The notes: a model not told the origin generated them from the letters alone. Numbered from the stretch's first letter, positions 1 through 7,726 are shown. The stretch is 20,563 nt of DNA from Bacilli bacterium (GCA_028287455.1 JAQBPP010000339.1:1-20563), one strand, 5' to 3'. Translations and numbers: made by a program.

Positions 1-918
1 GATGACTTGATCAAACGCGTCGACAATACTTATGTATTTGCACGTGTATCCCCAGAAAATAAACTGCAGATCGTTAAAGCGCTGCAAGCGCGTGGTCACG
101 TAGTTGCAATGACTGGTGATGGAGTAAATGATGCACCCGCTATAAAAGCTTCTGATATCGGAATTGCCATGGGACTTGGCGGTACGGATGTGGCCAAAGA
201 TGCATCCGCCTTGATCTTGTCCGATGATAATTTTGCCACCATTGTTGCTGCGATTGAAGAAGGGCGAGCCATCTATGATAATATCCGCAAGTTTGTCAGG
301 TATTTGCTTGCATCTAATGTAGGTGAAATCGTTACTATGTTTGCAGCGATGTTAATGGGACTTCCGCTGCCCTTATTGCCGATTCAAATCTTGTGGGTGA
401 ATCTAGTGACAGACGGATTGCCAGCCATTGCGCTGGCGGTGGATTCAGCAGAAAATGACATCATGCAAAAGCCGCCCCGCAACGTCAAAGAAAGTGTATT
501 TGCCCGCGGACTGGGCAGACGAATCCTCAGCCGCGGTATATTGATCGGCATCATGACACTTGGTGTGTTTATGTATGCCTTGAAGTTATATCCGGATGAA
601 CTGCTTAAGGCGCAAACAATGGCGTTTGCCACTTTAGTTATGGCTCAGCTGATCCATGTGTTTGATTGCCGCTCTGTCGAAAAGGGGATTTTCTCCCGTA
701 ACTTCTTCGGCAACGTTTGGCTCTTGTTATCGGTCATTTCATCCATTGTGCTGATGTTGATCGCAATTTATGTTCCGATCTTCCAGCCGATTTTTAAAAC
801 AGTTCCTTTGGGCGCACTGGACTGGTTTCTGGTGCTGATCGGCGGTGCAATTCCAACATTTGCGCTGGCGTCTCGCAAAACACGTGCGCTGCGTTCCAAA
901 AAACTGGCTTGGAAGTAA
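1..918 (+). CDS. Ca2+-transporting P-type ATPase, C-terminal part (5' truncated by window)
   Basis: This is the C-terminal ~305 residues of a type IIA (SERCA-like) P-type ATPase, which uses ATP to pump Ca2+ across the membrane. The frame is open from base 1, so the ATP-binding and actuator domains and the phosphorylated Asp lie off the left edge. Visible are the P-domain hinge motif TGDGVNDAP (nt 112-138) and the stalk leading to the first retained membrane helix. The helices carry SNVGE and NLVTDGLPA, which match the Ca2+-ligand helices 4-6 region of SERCA (Glu in NVGE, Asn/Thr/Asp in NLVTD). The later LIHVFDCRS helix is typical of Bacillus YloB and PMR1-like pumps. Roughly six hydrophobic segments are followed by a basic tail. 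YloB occupies the same position next to yloC in B. subtilis. Family assignment is secure; Ca2+ rather than another cation is inferred from the retained ligand residues. Confidence 0.93.
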   Translation, partial: DDLIKRVDNTYVFARVSPENKLQIVKALQARGHVVAMTGDGVNDAPAIKASDIGIAMGLGGTDVAKDASALILSDDNFATIVAAIEEGRAIYDNIRKFVRYLLASNVGEIVTMFAAMLMGLPLPLLPIQILWVNLVTDGLPAIALAVDSAENDIMQKPPRNVKESVFARGLGRRILSRGILIGIMTLGVFMYALKLYPDELLKAQTMAFATLVMAQLIHVFDCRSVEKGIFSRNFFGNVWLLLSVISSIVLMLIAIYVPIFQPIFKTVPLGALDWFLVLIGGAIPTFALASRKTRALRSKKLAWK

Positions 919-965
919 CCCACCTGATGATTGCGTTATACTTGGCAATCGATCTGAAAACCCCG

Positions 966-1004
966 AGCGAACATTTTCCCTGCTGGGCGATTGTTCGCTT
1001 CTTT
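966..1004 (+). terminator. Probable Rho-independent terminator after the Ca2+ ATPase
   Basis: AGCGAACA (966-973) pairs perfectly with TGTTCGCT (992-999). The 18-nt loop contains a further CCC/GGG pairing, and the stem is followed by TCTTT. The T-run is short, so termination may be partial. It sits 48 bases after the ATPase stop and before the yicC promoter, where the transcription unit is expected to end. Confidence 0.5.
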
Positions 1005-1047
1005 ATGCCTGTAATTCGTCATTTATCGCCGGAATTCAAACGTTAAC

Positions 1048-1076
1048 TTGTTGTTTCTGGCGGATTGCGCTAGAAT
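1048..1076 (+). promoter_or_regulatory. Sigma-A-type promoter for the yicC-remA-gmk-rpoZ operon
   Basis: TTGTTG (1048-1053), a 17-base spacer, then TAGAAT (1071-1076). The start point would fall near 1083, giving a leader of about 15 nt that just holds the GGGGG ribosome-binding site. It also rules out the in-frame ATG at 1077, which begins directly after the -10 box. Confidence 0.6.
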
Positions 1077-1097
1077 ATGGCAAAAGGGGGTCCTCCC

Positions 1098-1976
1098 TTG
1101 GCGAACAGCATGACTGGGTTTGCGCGAGTCCAACTGGAAACTGATGGTCAAATTGTCACGGTTGAGTTAAAATCGGTCAACCACCGCTATTTAGATGTTC
1201 AATATCGCATGCCGAGACAAGTTCATATGTTGGAAGAACGACTCAAGTCGATTTTACATAAACAGGTGGCCCGTGGACGAGTAGAGGTTTATGTGCAATT
1301 TGAAGCTGGCGGCAATTCCGAGTCTGCCGGCAGCATCAATCGACCACTTTTAAAACAGATCCTTTCTGAACTGTCCGAACTGGCTGTTGAATATTCAATT
1401 GCAGGACCAGTGGCCTGGGATGCATTGCTCAGCATTCCGGCGATTTGGCAGGAGAATGCTTCAGGCGAAGGAGCAGAGCATTCGCTGGAGTTGGTGGAAA
1501 AGGCTTTTTCTGAGGCAGTGAGCGAACTGGTTCAAGTTCGGGCTCGCGAAGGGCGGCAGCTGGTGCAGGAACTAGGGGCTCGTGTGCTGGCCTTGCAGCA
1601 GTTGTTAACTGAATTGGATGATTTGGCAGCCAGCATGCCAGGGCTTGCGATGCAGAAATGGCAGGAGCGGTTGTCTGTCCTGCTGCAAGCAGTCACGATA
1701 GATGAAGCACGAGTCCTGCAGGAAGCGGCAATTCTAGCCGATCGTATGAGCATCGAGGAAGAACTGGTCCGTTTGCGGATACATACTGAGCACTTTTTGA
1801 ACATGCTGGAGCAAGACGGTCCAGTAGGACGAAAGCTCGATTTCTTATTGCAAGAAATGAACCGCGAAATGAACACTGCGGGTGTTAAATCCTCGTCATC
1901 TGCCATTTCGCAGTTAGTAGTGGATGGAAAAACGATGCTGGAACAATGCAGGGAACAGGTACAAAACCTAGAATAA
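1098..1976 (+). CDS. yicC: YicC/YloC family endoribonuclease
   Basis: A 292-residue YicC-family protein (YloC in B. subtilis is of similar length). Members are conserved endoribonucleases; E. coli YicC has been linked to decay of the small RNA RyhB. The N-terminus carries the family signature SMTGFAR, followed by LKSVNHRYLDVQYRMPR, and the C-terminus carries GRKLDFLLQEMNREMNTAGVKS, the typical DUF1732 ending. I place the start at TTG 1098, with GGGGG at 1086-1090 seven bases upstream, rather than at ATG 1077, which would abut the promoter -10 and add seven residues before the conserved start. It is first in an operon with remA 33 bases downstream, the usual Bacillales order. The cellular substrate in this organism cannot be read from sequence. 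Confidence 0.92.
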   Translation: MANSMTGFARVQLETDGQIVTVELKSVNHRYLDVQYRMPRQVHMLEERLKSILHKQVARGRVEVYVQFEAGGNSESAGSINRPLLKQILSELSELAVEYSIAGPVAWDALLSIPAIWQENASGEGAEHSLELVEKAFSEAVSELVQVRAREGRQLVQELGARVLALQQLLTELDDLAASMPGLAMQKWQERLSVLLQAVTIDEARVLQEAAILADRMSIEEELVRLRIHTEHFLNMLEQDGPVGRKLDFLLQEMNREMNTAGVKSSSSAISQLVVDGKTMLEQCREQVQNLE

Positions 1977-2009
1977 GTATTTTACAGATGACAGTTCGGG
2001 GGGCTTCAT

Positions 2010-2282
2010 GTGAACATGAACATTAAGTTAATTAATATTGGTTTTGGAAACATCGTCTCAGCCGGAAGAATTGTTTCGATCGTTTCCCCGGAATCGGCGC
2101 CCATTAAGCGGATCATCCAGGAAGCGCGGGACAAAGGATCTCTTGTGGATGCCACCTACGGCAGACGCACCCGCGCTGTGATCATCACAGATAGCGGACA
2201 TATCATCCTGTCAGCCGTTCAGCCGGAAACGGTCGCACACCGTTTAATTGCCAAAGAAAGTAATCAAGATGACGAAGAATAA
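2010..2282 (+). CDS. remA: Extracellular matrix regulator RemA (DUF370)
   Basis: A 90-residue RemA protein. In B. subtilis RemA is a DNA-binding activator of the biofilm matrix operons and of osmoprotection genes. Matching hallmarks are LINIGFGNIVSAGR, IVSPESAPIKR, DATYGRRTRAV and HIILSAVQPETVAHRL, nearly identical to the B. subtilis protein apart from the acidic tail. The start is GTG 2010, six bases after a GGGGGG run. An ATG at 2008 meets TGA at once, and ATG 2016 is too far from the ribosome-binding site. It lies between yicC and gmk, 22 bases before gmk, as in B. subtilis (ylzA). Identification is very secure; the regulon here is unknown. Confidence 0.96.
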   Translation: MNMNIKLINIGFGNIVSAGRIVSIVSPESAPIKRIIQEARDKGSLVDATYGRRTRAVIITDSGHIILSAVQPETVAHRLIAKESNQDDEE

Positions 2283-2304
2283 CTAGGGGTGACTCGTTGT
2301 CAAC

Positions 2305-2919
2305 ATGGTACAAAGAGGGTTGCTCATTATCGTCTCCGGTCCGTCGGGAGCTGGCAAAGGTACTGTTTGTAAACGGCTCGCGGAATTGATGCCGGACTTA
2401 TGGATTTCTGTTTCCTGTACGACGCGCTCTGCACGTGAAGGAGAAATTCCAGGCGTGACCTATTTTTTCAAAACACATGCAGAGTTTGAACAAATGATGA
2501 AACGTGGCGATCTGCTGGAGTGGGCCCAGGTGTATTCCAATTATTACGGGACTCCGCGCGGGCCTATTGAAGAACGGTTGGAACAAGGATATAATGTAGT
2601 TTTAGAGATCGAGATGCAAGGGGCGGCCCAGGTGAAACAACAATTTCCCCAGGGAGTCTTTATTTTCTTGATTCCACCCTCCCTCGATGAGTTGAAACGT
2701 CGGCTGATCGGAAGAGGATCTGAAACACAGGCGACTTTTAATGAACGATTTGGGTCAGTCGAGCAAGAATTGGCAAGAATGAGCGAATATGATTATGTAG
2801 TGGTCAACGATACGGTCGAAGCGGCAGTGGAGCGGATGATGGCGATTATCACTGCCGAAGCCTGCTCTGTACCACGCCATCTCGATTATTACCATAATCT
2901 TATGAAGGGGGCTTATTAA
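2305..2919 (+). CDS. gmk: Guanylate kinase
   Basis: A 204-residue guanylate kinase that phosphorylates GMP to GDP with ATP, feeding GTP and dGTP pools. The P-loop GPSGAGKGT spans residues 12-20. It is followed by the GMP-binding region SCTTRSAREGEIPGVTYFF and LLEWAQVYSNYYGTP, then EIEMQGAAQVK, IFLIPPSLDELKRRL and the lid region. Length and all motifs are normal. The ATG at 2305 is the only good start in frame; the likely ribosome-binding site AGGGGTGA lies about 12 bases upstream, a little far. The TAA stop is directly followed by the rpoZ ATG, so the two are probably translationally coupled. Confidence 0.97.
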   Translation: MVQRGLLIIVSGPSGAGKGTVCKRLAELMPDLWISVSCTTRSAREGEIPGVTYFFKTHAEFEQMMKRGDLLEWAQVYSNYYGTPRGPIEERLEQGYNVVLEIEMQGAAQVKQQFPQGVFIFLIPPSLDELKRRLIGRGSETQATFNERFGSVEQELARMSEYDYVVVNDTVEAAVERMMAIITAEACSVPRHLDYYHNLMKGAY

Positions 2920-3120
2920 ATGCTTCATCCTTCTATTGATAGACTCATGGAATTAGCAGATAGCAAGTATTCGTTAGTCGTGGCTGCATCAAGGCGTGCC
3001 AGGCAGCTGCAGGATGGTGCAGAGCGGCTGCTTCAGGTTCACACAAACAAGAACGTAACAGTTGCTCTGAATGAAATCATTGAGCAGCAAATTCGCTTTG
3101 TCCGAAATGAAACAGATTAA
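2920..3120 (+). CDS. rpoZ: DNA-directed RNA polymerase subunit omega
   Basis: A 66-residue omega subunit, the small RNA polymerase component that helps the beta-prime subunit fold and assemble. It begins MLHPSIDRLMELADSKYSLV and contains the conserved VVAASRRARQLQ helix and a VALNEIIEQ segment. The ATG follows the gmk stop with no gap, and its ribosome-binding site AAGGGGG lies inside the last gmk codons. It is last in the yicC operon, with a strong terminator 36 bases downstream. Length and order match B. subtilis. Confidence 0.95.
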   Translation: MLHPSIDRLMELADSKYSLVVAASRRARQLQDGAERLLQVHTNKNVTVALNEIIEQQIRFVRNETD

Positions 3121-3155
3121 TCAGTAGGTGAGATTAGGACAATCTCGCAAGGAAG

Positions 3156-3183
3156 ACAACCTCGGCATGGGGGTTGTTTTTTT
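3156..3183 (+). terminator. Rho-independent terminator after rpoZ
   Basis: ACAACCTC (3156-3163) pairs with GGGGTTGT (3170-3177, one T-G wobble) across a six-base loop, followed by seven T residues. It ends the yicC-remA-gmk-rpoZ unit. A second small perfect hairpin, GAGATT/AATCTC (3130-3146), lies just upstream. Confidence 0.85.
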
Positions 3184-3282
3184 CCATCAGTAGACGGAAA
3201 AAATGTGATTCCTTGCGAAGCGATTTTTCTCAAGACAGAGCGAGTAATAAATGCGCATTTTTTCATTTAAGGAGTGAACTGC

Positions 3283-4530
3283 ATGAACCGGGCAGGAAAT
3301 GAAGCGGTCGCAGATTTGTCGGGGAAAACGATTGTGCTGGGCGTAACGGGCGGAATTGCGGCATACAAGGCAATATCACTTGTTTCTCTGTTGGCCAAAA
3401 GCGGCGCAGACGTGCACGTAGCCTTAACTAAGTCTGCAGGTCAATTCGTGACACCGCTCCCGTTTGTCAGTTTATCAAAAAATGAGGTAATAACGGATCT
3501 GTTCGATGAGCCAAATCCGCGTGAAATTGCGCATATTGCGCTGGCGGATCGGGCGGATCTCGTTGTGATCGCACCGACGACTGCCAACTTTTTGGCAAAA
3601 GCGGCGACTGGACTTGCGGATGACTTTTTAAGCACCATGCTGCTCGCCACCCATGCACCAGTTCTTGTGGCGCCCGCCATGAATGTAAACATGTGGAATC
3701 ACCCGACTGTCAGAAGCAATGTCGCCCGCCTGCAGCAGTTTGGTTATCATGTCATGACACCTGCCGCAGGGAATTTAGCATGCGGATGGGTCGGCGAAGG
3801 CCGTCTGCCGGAACCGGACGAAATTCATGCGCAGATAGTGAAGCTTCTTTATCCTGTACGGCAGGATTTAAACGGTCAGCGGATTGTGGTAACTGCAGGC
3901 GCTACGCGGGAGCATTTGGACCCAGTCCGGGTGTTAACCAACCCCTCCTCTGGCAGAATGGGCTATGCGCTCGCGCAAGCAGCTGCTGCCAGAGGAGCTG
4001 AGGTGACGTTGATTACAGGGCCGACGCAATTGCAGCTGCCATCGTCGTGCCGCATTATCCGCGTTACATCAGCAGCTCAGATGGAACAAGCGGTTTTGCA
4101 GGAGCTGCCTAACTTGCAAATCCTGCTGATGGCTGCTGCCGTATCTGACTTTCGGCCAGCTAACTATATACCTAACAAAGTGAAAAAAACTGAAGGTCCA
4201 CTGCAGATAGAGTTTGTGCGCAATCCGGATATTTTGTTGTCGGTAGCGGAACAAAGAAAAGCGCAGCAATTCATCGTGGGTTTTGCGGCGGAAACTGAGC
4301 ATGTAGAGGAGTATGCCAAGGGCAAGCTGGTAGGCAAGAAGTTGGACCTAATTGTAGCAAATGACGTGTCACAAGTTGGTGCCGGATTTGAATCGGATAC
4401 CAACCAAGTGCTGCTGATCAGCCCGAATGAGCAAGTGCAGCAGCTGCCTATGCTGAGCAAAATGGATACTGCAAATGCAATTTTAGATAAAGTCCATCAG
4501 TTATTCAGTGAGCGTACTGTTAATGAATAG
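3283..4530 (+). CDS. coaBC: Bifunctional phosphopantothenoylcysteine decarboxylase / phosphopantothenate-cysteine ligase
   Basis: A 415-residue fused CoaBC enzyme performing two consecutive steps of coenzyme A synthesis: CTP-dependent joining of cysteine to 4'-phosphopantothenate, then FMN-dependent decarboxylation to 4'-phosphopantetheine. The N-terminal CoaC half has GVTGGIAAYK (residues 20-29), the catalytic His in IAHIAL (H84), the substrate clamp PAMN (131-134) and the active Cys in ACGWVGEGRLPEP (C167). The CoaB half starts near GATREHLDPVR (from residue 206) and contains TNPSSGRMG, the NKVKK lysine segment and GFAAET. The start is ATG 3283, eight bases after GGAG in AAGGAGTGA; a GTG at 3274 lies inside that site. 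priA overlaps its 3' end. No convincing promoter was found in the 100 bases upstream. Confidence 0.96.
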   Translation: MNRAGNEAVADLSGKTIVLGVTGGIAAYKAISLVSLLAKSGADVHVALTKSAGQFVTPLPFVSLSKNEVITDLFDEPNPREIAHIALADRADLVVIAPTTANFLAKAATGLADDFLSTMLLATHAPVLVAPAMNVNMWNHPTVRSNVARLQQFGYHVMTPAAGNLACGWVGEGRLPEPDEIHAQIVKLLYPVRQDLNGQRIVVTAGATREHLDPVRVLTNPSSGRMGYALAQAAAARGAEVTLITGPTQLQLPSSCRIIRVTSAAQMEQAVLQELPNLQILLMAAAVSDFRPANYIPNKVKKTEGPLQIEFVRNPDILLSVAEQRKAQQFIVGFAAETEHVEEYAKGKLVGKKLDLIVANDVSQVGAGFESDTNQVLLISPNEQVQQLPMLSKMDTANAILDKVHQLFSERTVNE

Positions 4531-6784
4531 CCTCACTGCAGATCCAGTTTTCTGTCAAGTAGCGCTTGATGTACCGACGGTTGCCCTTGACAAGCCTTAC
4601 AGCTACGCGATTCCTAAGGAGTATGCAGCGCAAATCGCGGTTGGCTCAAGGGTAACAGCCCCTTTTCGCAACAAACAGCTTCACGGGTACGTGCTATCCT
4701 TCATTGATGAACCTGACATTGCCAAGGACCGTATTAAGCCTCTGCTGGATGTGCTGCCAGACTACTGTCTGCCAGACGAATTTATGCGTCTCACCGAGTG
4801 GATGCGCGGCAGGTATTTGACTTCATATGCCAGCATCCTGAAAACATTTACTCCGCCGATCGTTCGCCCTAAACGTACTGCGTGGGTCGAAGCTGCTTTG
4901 CCATCTGCTGAACTGCAGGAATGGATGGACAAGCTGTCCGGTCGGCTTTTTAAGCAAAAACAGATTGTGTCCTGGCTTTTGGAGCAAGAAGCACCTGTGC
5001 TTTTGACAGATGCTTTGCACGCGGTCAGCGCGTCCCGCAGCACGTTTCAAACGTTGGCCGCTCAGGGAGTTTTGCGGACTCTTTACAAGGATGAATATCG
5101 GTCTCCTTTGAGCAGCAAGGAGGAAATGCTGCCGCCTGAAAGGCGTCCACTTGTGCTGACCGACGAACAACAAGCTGCGATTCTCGAACTGAACACTGCG
5201 ATTCACTCCGGTCACAGCGGCCAGTTTTTACTGCAAGGCGTGACTGGTTCCGGAAAAACTGAAGTGTATTTGCAGGCGATCGAGACCTGTTTGCAGCTTG
5301 GGAAATCGGCGATTGCGCTTGTCCCGGAGATTTCACTCACGCCGCAGCTCGTCAGCCGTTTTGTTGGGCGGTTTAAGGAGCTTGTGGCGGTGCTTCACTC
5401 CCGCATGTCAGACGGCGAGCGGTTTGATGAATGGCGCAGGATTCGCAGCGGGGAAGCGCGAGTGGTTATTGGTGCGCGTTCTGCAGTGTTTGCACCCTGT
5501 GAGCACATTGGCCTGTTGATCATCGACGAAGAGCACGAAACCTCTTATAAACAGGAAGATCACCCTAAATACCATACGCGGGAAATCGCCTTGTTTCGGA
5601 CGAAGTACCATCAGGCGCTGCTTGTGCAAGGTTCTGCTACGCCTTCGCTGGAAACTCGCTTTGCAGCACAAACCGGCCGCATCAGACGGCTCCTTTTGAC
5701 AAAGCGTGCGCTTGGCAATCCATTGCCAGAAGTGGAAATCGTGAACTTGTGTGAGGAGGCGTCAGGTGGCAGTACAAGCTTGTTTTCCGCTCCCATGCAA
5801 AAGGAGCTTCGCAACCGGCTCGCGACAGGAGAGCAGAGTATCCTGTTTCTCAATCGGAGAGGCTATGCGTCTTCTTTGTTATGCCAGAAATGCGGTTATG
5901 TGCCGCGCTGCCACAACTGTGCAGTTTCGTTAACTTATCATCATGCTTATCGTCCTCGCGCACTTTGCTGTCACTACTGCGGCTATGCGGAAGAAGCCAG
6001 TTTGCGCTGCGCTAACTGCGGCAGCGATCACATGAAACAATTTGGAGTGGGAACAGAGCGAGTGGAGACTGAACTTGCTGCCTTGTTTCCAGAGGCGCGC
6101 ATCCTGCGCATGGATGTGGACACCACCCGGCTAAAAGGAAGCCACGAGCGCTTATTGGCGCAGTTTCGTGCAGGTCAGGCAGATATTCTGCTCGGGACGC
6201 AAATGATTGCGAAGGGGCATGATTTTCCAAATGTTTCTTTTGTAGGCGTGTTGTCTGCCGATACGGCGCTGCATTTGCCAGATGTGCGGGCTGCAGAACG
6301 AACATTTCAGCTGCTGACACAGGTGGCCGGCCGCGCGGGGCGCCACCAGCTGCCAGGCAAAGTGATTGTTCAGTCGTTTCACCCCGATCACTACGCGATT
6401 AGGCTTGCGGCGAAACAGGATTATGAAGCGTTTTATCAGCAAGAACTGGCCGATCGACAAGCGATGCACAATCCGCCTTTTTGGGAAATCTCTTTAATTA
6501 CAGTTACACATGAGGATATGAGTGCTGCGGTAAAAGTAGCTGGTCACGCGGCGAGTGAATTGCAAAAGCTTCTTGCCGGAGAATCTGCAGTCATCGTTCA
6601 TGACCCTGTGCCGGCCCCAATCGAACGATTGCACGGCAAACACCGCGTTCATATTACCCTGCGCTACCAGCGTTTCCGGGATTTACAGCCAGTGCTCGCG
6701 GGTTGGTATCCGGAGGCGTCGCAGCAGGCCACTCAACAGGGGGCTTATTTGTCTGTAGACATTAATGCCCAATGGGTTGTATGA
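4523..6784 (+). CDS. priA: Primosomal protein N' (replication restart helicase PriA)
   Basis: A ~753-residue PriA, the 3'-to-5' helicase that recognises stalled forks and D-loops and reloads the replicative helicase. The N-terminal DNA-binding domain (VALDVPTVALDKPYSYAIP) is followed by Walker A GVTGSGKT (~residue 239), DEEH (~335), GSATPSLE, and a zinc module of four CxxC pairs (CQKC, CHNC, CHYC, CANC, ~residues 454-499) embedded in the helicase core. GTQMIAKGHDFPNV and QVAGRAGR follow. The ATG at 4523 overlaps the coaBC stop by 8 bases and is my preferred start; GTG 4508 is possible and adds five residues, but neither has a strong ribosome-binding site. The last two codons and the stop already belong to the left arm of the long palindrome downstream. 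Confidence 0.96.
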   Translation: MNSLTADPVFCQVALDVPTVALDKPYSYAIPKEYAAQIAVGSRVTAPFRNKQLHGYVLSFIDEPDIAKDRIKPLLDVLPDYCLPDEFMRLTEWMRGRYLTSYASILKTFTPPIVRPKRTAWVEAALPSAELQEWMDKLSGRLFKQKQIVSWLLEQEAPVLLTDALHAVSASRSTFQTLAAQGVLRTLYKDEYRSPLSSKEEMLPPERRPLVLTDEQQAAILELNTAIHSGHSGQFLLQGVTGSGKTEVYLQAIETCLQLGKSAIALVPEISLTPQLVSRFVGRFKELVAVLHSRMSDGERFDEWRRIRSGEARVVIGARSAVFAPCEHIGLLIIDEEHETSYKQEDHPKYHTREIALFRTKYHQALLVQGSATPSLETRFAAQTGRIRRLLLTKRALGNPLPEVEIVNLCEEASGGSTSLFSAPMQKELRNRLATGEQSILFLNRRGYASSLLCQKCGYVPRCHNCAVSLTYHHAYRPRALCCHYCGYAEEASLRCANCGSDHMKQFGVGTERVETELAALFPEARILRMDVDTTRLKGSHERLLAQFRAGQADILLGTQMIAKGHDFPNVSFVGVLSADTALHLPDVRAAERTFQLLTQVAGRAGRHQLPGKVIVQSFHPDHYAIRLAAKQDYEAFYQQELADRQAMHNPPFWEISLITVTHEDMSAAVKVAGHAASELQKLLAGESAVIVHDPVPAPIERLHGKHRVHITLRYQRFRDLQPVLAGWYPEASQQATQQGAYLSVDINAQWVV

Positions 6785-7041
6785 TCTTGTTCCTGCTGCA
6801 TGTCTGTCGTGTACAAAGAAATACATTTTATTGAAGAGGATGCACCCTCCAGACAGACCGCAGTTTACCTCCTCGCTCGGGTTGTTGTCTTGTTCCAATG
6901 ATTAATTACAAACTGCAGTAGGAACAAGACAACAAAAGTCGCTCGTCGGCAAATCTGTGGTCTGGCTGGAGGGGCAACACAGAAACAAAATGTAGTCCAT
7001 TTTTGCATAACAGAAAATGCAGCAGGGACAACATCCTACAA
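6777..7041. repeat. Long imperfect palindrome (about 120-bp inverted arms), MITE-like
   Basis: Most of the priA-def gap is one inverted repeat. The left arm 6777-6896 and right arm 6921-7041 match along nearly their whole length. The outermost 25 bases agree at 22 positions. The middle shares TACATTTT and the CCCTCCAG/CTGGAGGG segment. The innermost 15 bases are perfect: TTGTTGTCTTGTTCC (6882-6896) against GGAACAAGACAACAA (6921-6935). The unpaired centre is 24 bases, 6897-6920. No transposase-like or other convincing protein is encoded, no target-site duplication is evident, and neither strand has a T-run after the core stem, so it is not an ordinary terminator. It could be a miniature transposable element, a large structured RNA, or a DNA site bound by a dimer. 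What is seen is the symmetry; the identity is open. Confidence 0.8.
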
Positions 7042-7110
7042 GTCGCATGAGTTTTACTTGAAGAAATGATTACATATGCCCTTAATGGGCAATTCTGATA
7101 GAAAACTGAA

Positions 7111-7139
7111 TTAGCCCTGGAATCAGGATATGTTAAGAT
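7111..7139 (+). promoter_or_regulatory. Possible promoter for the def-fmt operon
   Basis: TTAGCC (7111-7116), a 17-base spacer, then TAAGAT (7134-7139) preceded by TGT, an extended -10 element. Transcription would start near 7146, leaving a short leader with the AAGGGGGT ribosome-binding site. The -35 box is also one arm of an inverted repeat whose other arm, GGCTAA, is at 7142-7147. Support is by pattern only. Confidence 0.4.
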
Positions 7140-7162
7140 AAGGCTAACGCAAGGGGGTACAC

Positions 7163-7633
7163 ATGAGCATTCGTCCAATTGTCACTCAGGATCATCCCAT
7201 TCTGCGCATGGTGGCTGAACCAATAGCGCAGATCGATGACGCAGTGATGGTCTTATTAAACGATATGGCGGAAACGATGTACGCGGCGGAAGGCGTTGGG
7301 CTTGCTGCCGTGCAAGTGAATGAACTGTACAGGATCATTGTTTACGATGTTGGCGAAGGGTTGGTCGAATTGATTAATCCGGTACTGCTGGACTATCGGG
7401 GTGAACAGTACGGGCCGGAGGGATGTTTGTCAATTCCAGGCTTGCATGCGGATATTAGACGCTATGAATGGGTGCGGGTGCAGGGGCAAGACCGCTTTGG
7501 CCAAACGATTGAAGTGGAAGGCGAAGAGCTGCTCGCGCGCTGTCTGCAGCATGAAATTGACCACCTGAACGGGATCTTATTTATTGATTATATCGAGGAA
7601 GAAAACTTCTCAGTGGAATCCCTCGCGGAGTAA
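7163..7633 (+). CDS. def: Peptide deformylase
   Basis: A 156-residue peptide deformylase, the metal-dependent enzyme that removes the formyl group from the N-terminal methionine of new proteins. The three family motifs are present: GVGLAAVQ (residues 44-51), EGCLS (86-90, metal ligand C88) and QHEIDH (129-134, metal ligands H130 and H134, catalytic E131). Motif 1 has Val where many bacterial enzymes have Pro, a position that tolerates change. The start is ATG 7163, five bases after AAGGGGGT. It stands before fmt, the enzyme that adds the same formyl group, with 93 non-coding bases between them. The usual Bacillales priA-def-fmt order is kept. Confidence 0.96.
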   Translation: MSIRPIVTQDHPILRMVAEPIAQIDDAVMVLLNDMAETMYAAEGVGLAAVQVNELYRIIVYDVGEGLVELINPVLLDYRGEQYGPEGCLSIPGLHADIRRYEWVRVQGQDRFGQTIEVEGEELLARCLQHEIDHLNGILFIDYIEEENFSVESLAE

Positions 7634-7726
7634 ACCTGAGACTAACAGTAGTCGACACTGGCCTAAGCAGTTGCGGCCGGATTCAAGCAGTGAACTGGCA
7701 GAGTACAGAGAGTGTGGAGTGATAGA

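Noticed and set aside
6785..7162. T-box or other known riboswitch upstream of def
   Set aside because: No T-box signature or terminator/antiterminator pair is visible; the symmetry is better described as one palindrome.
6683..7178. Two reverse-strand ORFs in the priA-def gap (6683-6898 and 6906-7178)
   Set aside because: They lie on palindrome arms and priA/def edges, have no recognisable domains, and low-complexity Cys/Ser/Leu content typical of chance frames.
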